A program made the position numbers and the translations under genes. This document shows, in pieces, positions 9,517 to 16,776 of a stretch of DNA of 64,000 nt. Origin of the DNA: Rhizobium sophoriradicis (GTDB lineage Bacteria > Pseudomonadota > Alphaproteobacteria > Rhizobiales > Rhizobiaceae); the NCBI RefSeq assembly GCF_003939025.1, contig NZ_RQIH01000002.1:396188-460187 (forward strand), in the 5' to 3' direction. The notes beneath the pieces are model-generated. The model saw nothing but the letters and a program-made list of their open reading frames with translations, had not been told where the DNA came from and searched no databases. The stretch's first letter is position 1; the number at the start of each line of letters is the position of its first letter.

Positions 9517-9979
9517 ATGTCCCACGCCGCTCAAAGATCATTATGGTTAAGGAACTTTGCCCCACACTGGGCCAATACGCCTTATCCCCGCCCGCCTAAC
9601 GAGGCTTTAATCTTGTTAAGTTCGTGGCAAATTTGCGAACGTTTTCCCAGCGATAGCAACAATTCCATTGATTATGGTTTATAAGTTGCTAACGCCGCAG
9701 CTCCTCCCCTGCTCTCCCATTGCCGCAATCGGGCTCGAAATGAGCGTGCCGATGCGAGACATTGCCTAGACCCGCCGCCTGCTCTTGAAAGGGCAGGACG
9801 TACCGGATCGACACGCAGGAGACCGTTGTCGAATGCGGTTACGCAGCTATTCCTCAAGCGCCCGATGAGGCGTGATACCTCTCCCCATAGTAGTGGATTT
9901 CCTTCCGTGATCTCCCGCATAGGTGCGTATGACAGCCCAGGTACGGGCTCCCGCTCCCTTAGCGCGTGTAGTTTGTTGC
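9517..9979. other. Gap upstream of rlpA, no supportable gene
   Basis: This 460-base stretch separates divergent genes. The short frames in it have no family resemblance, no good ribosome binding site and no biased codon use. It probably holds the rlpA promoter on the minus strand and the upstream control region of the VCBS-like gene on the plus strand. Confidence 0.4.
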
Positions 9980-10008
9980 TTGACTCAAAGTGGAGTAGAA
10001 AGTTTATT
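9980..10008 (+). promoter_or_regulatory. Candidate sigma-70 promoter of the VCBS-like gene
   Basis: TTGACT at 9980-9985 and TTTATT at 10003-10008 are separated by exactly 17 bases. A strong ribosome binding site (AGGGAGACGAG) then precedes the ATG at 10068. Transcription would start near 10015 and leave a leader of about 50 bases. Confidence 0.5.
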
Positions 10009-10067
10009 TGCGACGTTCGGGTGGTAGCCCGGCGTCCTTTCCACGCTCATCTTTAGGGAGACGAGCT

Positions 10068-10889
10068 ATGGCAAATCACAAACCAGCAGTGCCTGACGTG
10101 TCGATCCACGACTACGCACCAGCGGAAGCCATTGAAGGAAACCTTCTCGACAACGCCTCAGATTCCGACGGCGACCTGCTTCAGGTTCAATTCGTCAACG
10201 GAATAAGAATTCCCAACAAGGCGGGTGAAGCAGGCTATCTGACCATCGAGGGTGAACACGGAACGCTGACGATCTGGAGCAACGGCAGCTATAGTTACAC
10301 GGTCAGTGATCCCGCAAGCCTTGAGTCCGGCGAAGTCTTCGCCGAAAAATTCTCCTTCAAGATCTCCGATGGAAAAGGCGGCACCGATGTCGCCAGTCTC
10401 AACATCGGCGTGCATGCGCCGCCGCAAGGGCTGTATTCCATCGATTTCGAAAACGCTCCGACGGAATATCCCGGGCAGCCGGATATCGCTTCGGGCTATG
10501 GTGGTTTCAGGTTTGGCGACAAGCTCGACGGCAATCTGTGGACGGTCGCCGAATCCGGCGGCAACGAATACGTCGTCACCAACCCCTACAATCCTTTCTT
10601 CGACCGCGTTGACGGCAAGCTCTTCACGATCGAGGGTGTCGACGTCGCGACTGTCTTCGACCCGGCCTATCAAGGTGTCGATGCGCTTGTGACGTTCGAA
10701 GGCTATATCGGCGGCAACAAGGTGAGCGAGATGTCGCTAACGGTCTATGGGGACACCATTGGCGATGGCCAGCACATTTCGCTGGAAGCCTTGGGAGCAG
10801 TCGATTTCATCCGCTTCGATATTCAGCCCGATGTAGAGCCGACGGGCTTTCCGCAGCTCGCATTTGACAACTTCACCGTCCTGGTCTGA
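10068..10889 (+). CDS. VCBS/cadherin-like domain protein, probably secreted
   Basis: This is a 273-residue acidic protein with no N-terminal signal peptide. Residues about 20-120 have the look of a VCBS or cadherin-like repeat: SDSDGDLL, then GTLTIWSNGSYSYTV, then FSFKISDGKGGTD, as in large adhesins. The C-terminal half (from about YSIDFENAP to the end) is a separate beta-rich domain with a YGGFRFGD motif. Similar rhizobial proteins, such as the Rap adhesins, leave the cell by type I secretion without a signal peptide, which would fit here, but that is inference. It stands alone between its own promoter and a hairpin. Confidence 0.65.
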   Translation: MANHKPAVPDVSIHDYAPAEAIEGNLLDNASDSDGDLLQVQFVNGIRIPNKAGEAGYLTIEGEHGTLTIWSNGSYSYTVSDPASLESGEVFAEKFSFKISDGKGGTDVASLNIGVHAPPQGLYSIDFENAPTEYPGQPDIASGYGGFRFGDKLDGNLWTVAESGGNEYVVTNPYNPFFDRVDGKLFTIEGVDVATVFDPAYQGVDALVTFEGYIGGNKVSEMSLTVYGDTIGDGQHISLEALGAVDFIRFDIQPDVEPTGFPQLAFDNFTVLV

Positions 10890-10898
10890 CGACGGCAG

Positions 10899-10927
10899 AG
10901 AGAAGCGGCTGTCGAAGCCGCTTCTCT
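10899..10927 (+). terminator. Hairpin after the VCBS-like gene
   Basis: A perfect 12-bp stem (AGAGAAGCGGCT / AGCCGCTTCTCT) with a five-base loop lies 10 bases after the stop codon. There is no T-run after it, so it could be a weak terminator or an mRNA-stabilising hairpin. Confidence 0.45.
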
Positions 10928-11058
10928 GCAGAACAAGTTGACGCTGCGGTCAAAGCTGCTAAAAAGCCGGCCTGTGAGTGAATGGGCAGCAAATCGGCAG
11001 AAACCACCGATGCACCAGAAATCCAGCAACGGAATTTCTTTGGGCTTCTCAATTACTT

Positions 11059-11148
11059 GGAAGAGTGTCCGAGTGGTTTAAGGAACCGGTCTTGAAAACC
11101 GGCGTGCGGGAAACCGTACCGTGGGTTCGAATCCCACCTCTTCCGCCA
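11059..11148 (+). tRNA. tRNA-Ser (anticodon UGA)
   Basis: A complete class II tRNA is visible. The acceptor stem GGAAGAG pairs with CTCTTCC. The anticodon stem CCGGT/ACCGG holds the loop CTTGAAA, with anticodon TGA at 11093-11095 reading UCA serine codons. A long variable arm follows, and the T-arm contains GGTTCGAATCC. The CCA end is encoded at 11146-11148. Confidence 0.97.
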
Positions 11149-11235
11149 GTTTCCATTTTCATGTGCCAGCGTTCTGCCGCCCGAATAAGCGGTCTTTGGG
11201 GCGTGCCGTTAAGAGATCGAGTGCAGGCGGCGAGA

Positions 11236-11262
11236 GAAAACGGCGGCTCCGCCGTTTTCTGC
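11236..11262. terminator. Bidirectional terminator between tRNA-Ser and the RidA-family gene
   Basis: A perfect 11-bp stem (GAAAACGGCGG / CCGCCGTTTTC) with a two-base loop places four A's on one side and four T's on the other. It can therefore stop transcription from the tRNA on the plus strand and from the RidA-family gene on the minus strand. Confidence 0.65.
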
Positions 11263-11326
11263 AGCGATAATCCTCATGTCGAAAAGAAAGCCGCCGGACT
11301 TGCCGCAGCCTAGTCGCTTACGGCCG

Positions 11327-11812
11327 TTATTCCAGAACGACGACGGCTTCGACCTCGAAGAGCATCGGGTCTATTGCAAGTTTGGGAACCGGGACAAGGG
11401 TCTGCGCCGGCAGCGCCGCGCCGAAGGTTTCTTTGACGTTTCTGGTCAGTACTTCGAGCTTGGACATGTCGTGATCGACCACGAAAACAGTAAGCTTGGC
11501 GACCTGATCCGGCCTTGCGCCGAGCCCATCGAGAGCGGCGCGCAGATTTGCGTAGGCCTGCTTAACCTGGGCGGCGAAGTCCGGCGACAAGGCGCCGCTG
11601 CTGTCCTGGCCACCCTGTCCTGAAATAAAGGCCAACCTGGCGCCGCGCGGTGCGATCACCGCCATGCTGTAGCCGTTCGGCGTCGGGTCGTAGAGGTTTT
11701 TCGGATTGACGATGGTTGGCTTGAGGTCGCCCGCATTCGCCGTCGTCGCAGTGGAAATTCCCGTGGTCATGATGATCAGCCCTCCGATAAGCAGATTGAT
11801 GGTGTGTGACAT
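11327..11812 (-). CDS. Exported RidA/YjgF-family protein
   Basis: This 161-residue protein is a RidA (YER057c/UK114) superfamily member with an N-terminal signal-like segment ending TTANAGD, so it is probably exported to the periplasm. Cytoplasmic RidA enzymes hydrolyse reactive enamine/imine intermediates and depend on an arginine in a FPARS-like motif; here the matching segment reads LPAQTLVPV, with Gln in place of Arg, so that deaminase activity is unlikely. The later FEVEAVVV segment matches the family. The ATG at 11812 has an AGAGAA ribosome binding site. It is divergent from a TetR regulator across a duplicated palindromic operator, so it is probably that regulator's target. Confidence 0.85.
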   Translation of the reverse strand: MSHTINLLIGGLIIMTTGISTATTANAGDLKPTIVNPKNLYDPTPNGYSMAVIAPRGARLAFISGQGGQDSSGALSPDFAAQVKQAYANLRAALDGLGARPDQVAKLTVFVVDHDMSKLEVLTRNVKETFGAALPAQTLVPVPKLAIDPMLFEVEAVVVLE

Positions 11813-11889
11813 GATTTTCTCTGGCCGTGCGGACTGCGAGCAACGTCGCCCGCGGTCTCCGGTTGAATTTTCGTTCGATCGTCGCATAA

Positions 11890-11939
11890 TTGACTCGTAC
11901 AAGGTACGATCAAATCGCATCGTACGTTGTACGAGTCAA
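11890..11939. promoter_or_regulatory. Double palindromic operator between the RidA-family and TetR genes
   Basis: Two 21-base arms (11890-11910 and 11919-11939) form an inverted repeat with one mismatch around an 8-base spacer. Each arm holds its own dyad: CGTACAAGGTACG at 11896-11908 and CGTACGTTGTACG at 11921-11933, 25 bases centre to centre. This is the typical form of a TetR-family operator. Both outer ends read TTGACT, a possible -35 box in each direction, so bound repressor would block both divergent promoters. Confidence 0.75.
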
Positions 11940-12006
11940 TCGGGCGGAGTCGACATTCGTAGCTTTGTCGGCTTAAAACGACCTTCAGATCATTTAGGAA
12001 GGACGC

Positions 12007-12705
12007 ATGGCAGCCAAAGGCGGCGGCGCTCAGGGTAAACGGCCTCAACGGCAAGCTGGGTCGGTCCCGTCCATGCAGCAGGCGGGCAGTGAACCGGCGC
12101 TATCGATCGAACGGATCGTGGCGACCGCGGTCGAATTGCTGGATGCCGAAGGTGTCGACGGATTGAAGATGCGCCGCCTGGCCGATCGCCTCGGCGCGGG
12201 CGCGATGAGCCTCTACTGGCACGTCGACAACAAAGAGGAAGTCTTTGATCTGGCGCTCGACGCAGTGCTCGAATATCGCGGGCCGCCGCAAAGGATCGAG
12301 GCTGCCGACTGGCGTGGTGCAATCTTTCACATGCTGGAGGACTGGCGCGCCAGCATGCTCCGCCATCCCTGGTCGGCATCGCTGCTGCCGCGCCGGGCAC
12401 TCGGCCCGAACATCCTCAATCGTCTGGAACTGCTGGGCAGGATTCTATCCGGAGCCGGCGTCGCAGAGGCAGATTTGAACGGCGCGATATGGTCGCTCTG
12501 GAACTATGTGATCGGCGCGACCATCACCCGGGCGAATTTCGACCTTTCCGACGACGACATGGCCGCCGCGCAGCAGCGCCTTGCTCATCTCAGCGAAAAA
12601 TATCCGACGATCGAGCGTGCTCGTCTGCTGCTGGATAATGATTGGGACGGCGCTTTCAGGAAAGGTCTGGATTTCCTGCTTGACGGGCTCGTGCCAAGAC
12701 AATGA
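12007..12705 (+). CDS. TetR/AcrR family transcriptional regulator
   Basis: This 232-residue protein has an N-terminal TetR helix-turn-helix at about residues 35-85 (IVATAVELLDAEGVDGLKMRRLADRLGAGAMSLYWHV in pattern, with the typical LYWHV recognition-helix end) after a basic, disordered leader. The C-terminal part resembles the TetR_C tetracycline-repressor-like dimerisation domain. It faces the exported RidA-family gene, and the paired CGTAC-N3-GTACG operators in between are its likely binding sites, giving autorepression plus control of the neighbour. The inducer cannot be predicted. Confidence 0.9.
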   Translation: MAAKGGGAQGKRPQRQAGSVPSMQQAGSEPALSIERIVATAVELLDAEGVDGLKMRRLADRLGAGAMSLYWHVDNKEEVFDLALDAVLEYRGPPQRIEAADWRGAIFHMLEDWRASMLRHPWSASLLPRRALGPNILNRLELLGRILSGAGVAEADLNGAIWSLWNYVIGATITRANFDLSDDDMAAAQQRLAHLSEKYPTIERARLLLDNDWDGAFRKGLDFLLDGLVPRQ

Positions 12706-12860
12706 ACCGGGCTCGGCCTTCCAGTTGATCAGCACTCTTGGTCCGAAGCTTTGACCATGATCCCGGTTTGATTGAGATTGCCCAGGACCGGCGCCGGCCA
12801 TGACTTCGCTTCGCCCGACTGCCCGATGAAATGATCGAGGACTGAAGGTGTGAGGAGCCC
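12706..12860. other. Gap after tetR, nothing recognised
   Basis: Part of a 404-base gene-poor stretch (12706-13109) that holds only the short membrane-protein frame described separately. I see no terminator with a T-run and no repeat here. Confidence 0.35.
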
Positions 12861-12950
12861 TCACGATAACAGCGAGTAGACCCAGACGCCGATAGAACCC
12901 CAGAAGATCACCGGCGTCAGTATCATTCCTACAACGATAAATTTCGTCAC
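12861..12950 (-). CDS. Putative 29-residue single-pass membrane protein
   Basis: A short frame beginning with GTG at 12950 encodes 29 residues, nearly all hydrophobic (core FIVVGMILTPVIFWGSIGVW), ending in YSLLS. A GGAG sequence lies 10 bases upstream. Only the composition and the ribosome binding site support it; small one-helix proteins of this style are frequent in rhizobia. It is too short to assign a role. Confidence 0.45.
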   Translation of the reverse strand: MTKFIVVGMILTPVIFWGSIGVWVYSLLS

Positions 12951-13109
12951 GGCTATAAAACTCCGCAATTCCGCCCCGCCGCGAGAACCTATTGCAGCAA
13001 CCAAGCGTTTGGTATCGGCACGAAGTCCGGGTCTGATCGGACCTTGGTCTCAGTTTTGCAGAGGCGCCAATTAAGGCCGGCCAGAAGCGTGCATGGCCGA
13101 CGCCTGGGC

Positions 13110-13429
13110 TTATGACGGCATCAGAGCTGCGAACGAAACGTTCAGCCGTGCGATAAGGCGCTCTTTTCGGGCGTGGAATTCGAGGATCGAATGCAGCCGG
13201 CGGGTGAAATCGGCGGTATCGCCGTTTTCGTCAGCGATCGCTTTCAGGTCGATGAGAAGGCTGGTTGCTTTGTCGTAGCCGGAAGCGTTGCGGTGTTCGA
13301 TCTCGACCTCGACCTCGCGCCAGACATGATCGCCCCGCTCTATGATGGCGTTCAGCCGGGCGGATGTCGTCGGCTGCAGCCACTTTTTCCCTTGGCGATA
13401 CCCTGATCCACTGTTTCTTGCGGCGCCAT
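13110..13429 (-). pseudogene. Conserved hypothetical protein gene with a single-base frameshift
   Basis: The reading frame from 13110 to about 13388 encodes a highly charged helical protein (segments LNAIIERGDHVWREVEVEIE and DLKAIADENGDTADF) with no good start. An ATG at 13429 with an ideal GAGG ribosome binding site opens a different frame that would join it exactly if one A were added to the A5 run at 13384-13388 (KGKKWLQP junction). The restored protein would be 106 residues. The total length, 320 bases, is one short of a multiple of three, as expected from one lost base. This may be a sequencing error, a recent mutation or slippage. Function unknown. Confidence 0.6.
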
Positions 13430-13517
13430 ATCCTCGGCCTATATTCGTTGAGAATATCGGTTGTGTTTCGTGAATCCGGCGGGATAGAATGGCAAACCAC
13501 GAGAGGTGAGCAGTGCG

Positions 13518-13907
13518 ATGAAACTGGGCTGGCAGCCACGGAAATGGCTCGAGAAAAAGACCAAGCGAGGTGTACGCAGCTATCCCATCGGTACGATCGC
13601 TTACTATGGTCCCGACAATCGCCGAGCCACGAAGGCGGCCGTCAGCATCATCCTGGCGCCGCATGCGGAGCCGGCCGACCTGCGCCGATGGTTTGCTGAA
13701 ACCGGTGATCTCAGGACGGACGAAACCATTGTCGCTGAGATCGTGGCATTCCTGCGCGAGAATGACGTGAAATCAGTGGCGGCGATGGATGGGATCATCG
13801 GCTGCCCTCACGAAGAGGGAATCGACTATCCGCTTGGTGAGGACTGCCCGGCTTGCTCATATTGGAAGGGGCGAAACCGCTGGAGCGGCAAGCTCGAAGC
13901 GAGTTGA
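13518..13907 (+). CDS. Hypothetical protein with a Cys/His motif
   Basis: This 129-residue protein is unrecognised as a whole but has a clear C-terminal motif, GCPHEEGIDYP followed by CPACSYW, in which three Cys and one His could bind a metal. The N-terminal region (KLGWQPRKWLEKKTKRG) is basic. The start at 13518 has GAGAGGTGAG upstream. It diverges from the frameshifted gene at 13110-13429, with 88 bases between them. A metal-binding or nucleic-acid-binding role is possible but unproven. Confidence 0.75.
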   Translation: MKLGWQPRKWLEKKTKRGVRSYPIGTIAYYGPDNRRATKAAVSIILAPHAEPADLRRWFAETGDLRTDETIVAEIVAFLRENDVKSVAAMDGIIGCPHEEGIDYPLGEDCPACSYWKGRNRWSGKLEAS

Positions 13908-14037
13908 ATTCCCGACGGCCTGTGCTCGATAAATCCGTTCAGCGCACCGCAGGCTGCCGTGCTCTGCCGCCCCTCGCCGCGGTTGACTATCCCCCGTCGC
14001 CGTGATTTTGCGTCTCGCATCATCAAGCGAGGACATC

Positions 14038-14262
14038 ATGGCCGACGACATCAACATAAGGGACAGCAACGGAAGCCAGCTTCACGACGGCGATTCGGTG
14101 ACGCTGATCAAAGACCTCAAGGTCAAGGGCACCTCGGAGACGCTGAAGCGTGGAACCCTGGTCAAGGGCATTCGCCTGACCGACAATCCCGGTGAGATCG
14201 AGTGCAACACCAAGCAGGTAAAAGGGCTCGTGCTCAGAACGGAATTTCTGAAGAAGGCATAG
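14038..14262 (+). CDS. PhnA/YjdM-like alkylphosphonate utilisation domain protein
   Basis: This 74-residue protein corresponds to the C-terminal PhnA domain of E. coli YjdM: SNGSQLHDGDSVTLIKDLKVKG followed by LKRGTLVKGIRL and a VKGLVLRTEFLKK end. The N-terminal zinc ribbon found in longer homologues is absent, which is common in rhizobia. Despite the family name, a direct role in phosphonate breakdown has not been shown. A GAGGA ribosome binding site precedes the ATG at 14038. Confidence 0.85.
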   Translation: MADDINIRDSNGSQLHDGDSVTLIKDLKVKGTSETLKRGTLVKGIRLTDNPGEIECNTKQVKGLVLRTEFLKKA

Positions 14263-14293
14263 ATTGCTCACCCCGGCGATCCCTGAGCGTCCT

Positions 14294-15100
14294 TTACGGC
14301 ACTTCCTCGGTAATCACCTCGAAGCGAGAAAGTGTGGCCGGGCCGAATGCCGTCGACATGGCGACGTCGGTTGCGTCGCGGCCGGTCGCCATCAATATTC
14401 TGCCGATGCGCGGGGTGTTGTGGCGGGCATCGACCGTATGCCAGTGGCCGCCGAGAAAGACCTCGAACCAGGCGCTGAAATCCATGGGATTGGGATCGGC
14501 TGGAACGCCGATATCGCCGAGATAACCCGTGCAATATCTGGCAGGAATATTCATGCATCGGCAAAGCGCCATGGCGAGATGCGCAAAGTCGCGGCAGACG
14601 CCGCTCTTGTCGGTGAAGCCGCCATGCGCGGTTCTGAGAACGTCGGCCTTCTGATAATCGAAGGTGATGTGATTGTGGACGAAATCGCTGATTGCCTGCA
14701 CGCGCGCCCAGCCGAGCGGTGTCGACGAGAAGGTTTCCCAGGCGAAATCCGAAAGCCTGTCGATGTCGCAGTAACGGCTGCCGAGCAGGAAGACGAGTAC
14801 CTCGTCCGGCAGGTCCTTGATCGCGTGCTGTACGGCCTCGGTCGGCACGGTATCGGGTTGCCCTGTATCGTAGATCTCGAACTCGGTCGAAATCGTCGTC
14901 AGCCCCGGCGGAGCGACGATCCGGCTGCAGGCGTTGCCGAAACTGTCGGTATATTCCCAGGCGTCGATCGGCCGATCGAATGTCAGGACCTGCTCGCTCA
15001 GAAGATCGGCGCGACGCGAGGGGTGAATGTTGAGGACCAGCAGCATCGGAGTCGGCTGGATGCATTCATAGCCCAGATGAAACCCGGCGCGTATCTTCAT
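14294..15100 (-). CDS. Transglutaminase-like family protein (second of a tandem pair)
   Basis: This 268-residue cytoplasmic protein has a transglutaminase-like core. The catalytic cysteine lies in SGVCRDFAHL, and the His and Asp of the triad are probably those of HWHTVDARHN. An N-terminal beta-rich domain precedes the core. The ATG at 15100 is preferred to the upstream one at 15127. It follows a second, distantly related transglutaminase-like gene on the same strand by 126 bases and is probably cotranscribed. In many bacteria such genes accompany an ATP-grasp/alpha-E cassette; none is present here. Confidence 0.85.
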   Translation of the reverse strand: MKIRAGFHLGYECIQPTPMLLVLNIHPSRRADLLSEQVLTFDRPIDAWEYTDSFGNACSRIVAPPGLTTISTEFEIYDTGQPDTVPTEAVQHAIKDLPDEVLVFLLGSRYCDIDRLSDFAWETFSSTPLGWARVQAISDFVHNHITFDYQKADVLRTAHGGFTDKSGVCRDFAHLAMALCRCMNIPARYCTGYLGDIGVPADPNPMDFSAWFEVFLGGHWHTVDARHNTPRIGRILMATGRDATDVAMSTAFGPATLSRFEVITEEVP

Positions 15101-15226
15101 TGCGGTTTCCTCGTCCTCCCCCTGCATGGGTGGAGGTGAGTATGGAACGCCGATCGCGCTGCCCGGTTCCGCCGACCGCGGCTATCGTCCGGCGCCGATC
15201 CAGCATCGCCGGCTGGCAATCGACCG

Positions 15227-16120
15227 CTACCCCTCATTGATCCATGGCTGCTGCGTGGTCACGTTGACCTGCACCGTCATGCTGTCGAAATCCGACCCGT
15301 TTCCGTCATAGCTGCCGCTCAAAGGAACTGCCTGGCGCGGATCACGGGCAACGGCCACGCGAATGAGATCGCGGTTGCCGACGATGCCGTTGGTCGGATC
15401 GAATTCCGCCCAACCGGCCCCGGGAAGATAGACCTGGCACCAGGCATGCGTGGCGCCGCCGCCGAGCACCGTGGAGCCGTCCCGATCGGGAACGTAAACA
15501 TAGCCGCTGACGAAACGCGCTGCCAGGCCGAGCGTGCGGGCAGCCTCCATCATCAGAAGCGCGAAATCCCGGCACGTGCCGGAGCGAAGATGCAAGGTCT
15601 CAAGCGGTGCCTGCGTCCCGTGTTCGTGGCGCCGCGCATAAACGAAGCTTTCCCGAATGGCATAACAGAGCGTCATCAGCAGGTGCCCGGTCTCGGTCGG
15701 GTGCCCCAGGCGCACAAACCGGCGCGCCCAGCGGCCGATCTCATCGCCCGGATCGGGATAATGGCGCTGCATCGCCGGCGCGAGATCGGCGATTTCGTCC
15801 TTGTCGTAGGAGAAGGGATAGGTGAGCGCCGCCTCGTCGATTCGAATATCCGGGGCGAACTGGGGTGTATGGTCGAGCGTGATCCAGGTTTCGAAGCGAA
15901 GCTCGGCCGACGGCCGCGAAAAATCGACGAGCGCCACGCAATTGCCGAAAACATCATGGATCCAGCGCACATGACTTTGCTCCGGGTAGGTCGTCAGCGA
16001 CGCCTCGATCAGCCGCTGGTCGAAACTGTCGCGCGGCCGGAACATCAGGCGATGCTCGCCGAAATCGACCTCCCTGCGGTATCGATAGGCCGTGATATGG
16101 CGGACCGTAAAAATCGTCAT
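15227..16120 (-). CDS. Transglutaminase-like family protein (first of a tandem pair)
   Basis: This 297-residue protein begins with the typical bacterial transglutaminase N-terminal domain (IFTVRHITAYRYRREVDFGEHRLMFRPRD in pattern) and continues into a transglutaminase core with SGTCRDFALLM (catalytic Cys), ATHAWCQVY (His) and FDPTNG (Asp). All three catalytic positions are retained. It may act as a protease or amidase rather than a cross-linking enzyme. It lies upstream of the related gene at 14294-15100 on the same strand. Confidence 0.88.
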   Translation of the reverse strand: MTIFTVRHITAYRYRREVDFGEHRLMFRPRDSFDQRLIEASLTTYPEQSHVRWIHDVFGNCVALVDFSRPSAELRFETWITLDHTPQFAPDIRIDEAALTYPFSYDKDEIADLAPAMQRHYPDPGDEIGRWARRFVRLGHPTETGHLLMTLCYAIRESFVYARRHEHGTQAPLETLHLRSGTCRDFALLMMEAARTLGLAARFVSGYVYVPDRDGSTVLGGGATHAWCQVYLPGAGWAEFDPTNGIVGNRDLIRVAVARDPRQAVPLSGSYDGNGSDFDSMTVQVNVTTQQPWINEG

Positions 16121-16299
16121 GGCCCGCCACCGGGTGATCTATTCACCTTACTGCTCCCAAGATGGCGACTCCGTCTTCTCATGAAGCGCCCTTCCCGCTT
16201 CCCCGCATATCCCGATTTCTTGTCATATAAGCAGGTTTGAAAGATTGCTATTGTACTTTGACCGATCGACGGCAGAGCCGTCCAACCTAAGAGGATACC

Positions 16300-16416
16300 A
16301 TGCATATCATCTGGGACGTTCTGACGCTTCTGCTGACCATCGGTTCGCTCTATGGCGGTCGCGAATATCGGATTATTCGCGCCCGCGCTCGCGCTCAGAA
16401 TTGGGGCAACTTTTGA
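16300..16416 (+). CDS. 38-residue hypothetical protein
   Basis: A short frame with a good ribosome binding site (AAGAGGATACC before ATG) encodes a hydrophobic N-terminal helix (IIWDVLTLLLTIGSLYGG) followed by a basic tail (REYRIIRARARAQ). It looks like a small membrane-anchored protein with the positive end in the cytoplasm. A rho-independent terminator follows 130 bases later. No function can be assigned. Confidence 0.6.
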   Translation: MHIIWDVLTLLLTIGSLYGGREYRIIRARARAQNWGNF

Positions 16417-16544
16417 ACCCCATCCTGGCGGTCGCGGCCGGAATCTGTCGGTCGCGGTTACGTCGAATGACGCAAGGCCATACGCTTAAGGAAATGCTGT
16501 ATTAGTCGGGGCGGTTTCCATCCGTCCATTCTCTCTGTTATGCC

Positions 16545-16574
16545 AAGCCCGCCTCACCCCAGGCGGGCTTTTTC
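16545..16574 (+). terminator. Rho-independent terminator
   Basis: A perfect 10-bp stem (AAGCCCGCCT / AGGCGGGCTT) with a six-base loop is followed by a short T-run on the plus strand. It probably ends the transcript of the 38-residue protein at 16300. It has no T-run for minus-strand transcripts. Confidence 0.7.
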
Positions 16575-16620
16575 ATGCAAGCTTGGCCGCTCGGTGACGG
16601 CGCGCATTTCGCTGCTGCCC

Positions 16621-16776
16621 TTACTTCTTGGCACCGGCCGAAAGCACCCGATGCGTCGCGTTGTCCATTGCGTGGCTGGCCTCCTGTCCATCCTTCTTCA
16701 ATCCGTACGCGGTATTGCCGCAGGCGGAAAGCGTGAGCAGGCAGAGGCAGGCAAAGGCGACAGCAGCTTTTGACAT
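16621..16776 (-). CDS. Entericidin-like small lipoprotein
   Basis: A 51-residue frame starts at an ATG (16776) with AAGGA ten bases upstream. The N-terminus is a lipoprotein signal with lipobox LSAC followed by Gly, so Cys 19 would be acylated. The mature part, CGNTAYGLKKDGQEASHAMDNATHR in pattern, matches the entericidin A/B style of small lipoproteins, some of which act in cell-envelope stress or as toxin/antidote pairs. It lies among other tiny stress and membrane genes. Only one entericidin gene is seen here, so an entericidin toxin-antitoxin pair is not supported. Confidence 0.8.
   Translation of the reverse strand: MSKAAVAFACLCLLTLSACGNTAYGLKKDGQEASHAMDNATHRVLSAGAKK

Noticed and set aside
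9672..9920. A short minus-strand frame in the gap upstream of rlpA
   Set aside because: No family resemblance, no ribosome binding site and no biased codon use.
15126..15311. A short plus-strand frame between the two transglutaminase-like genes
   Set aside because: It overlaps the 3' end of the upstream gene in antisense and has no family resemblance.
16545..16776. An entericidin toxin-antidote pair
   Set aside because: Only one entericidin-like frame is present; no second tandem copy was found.
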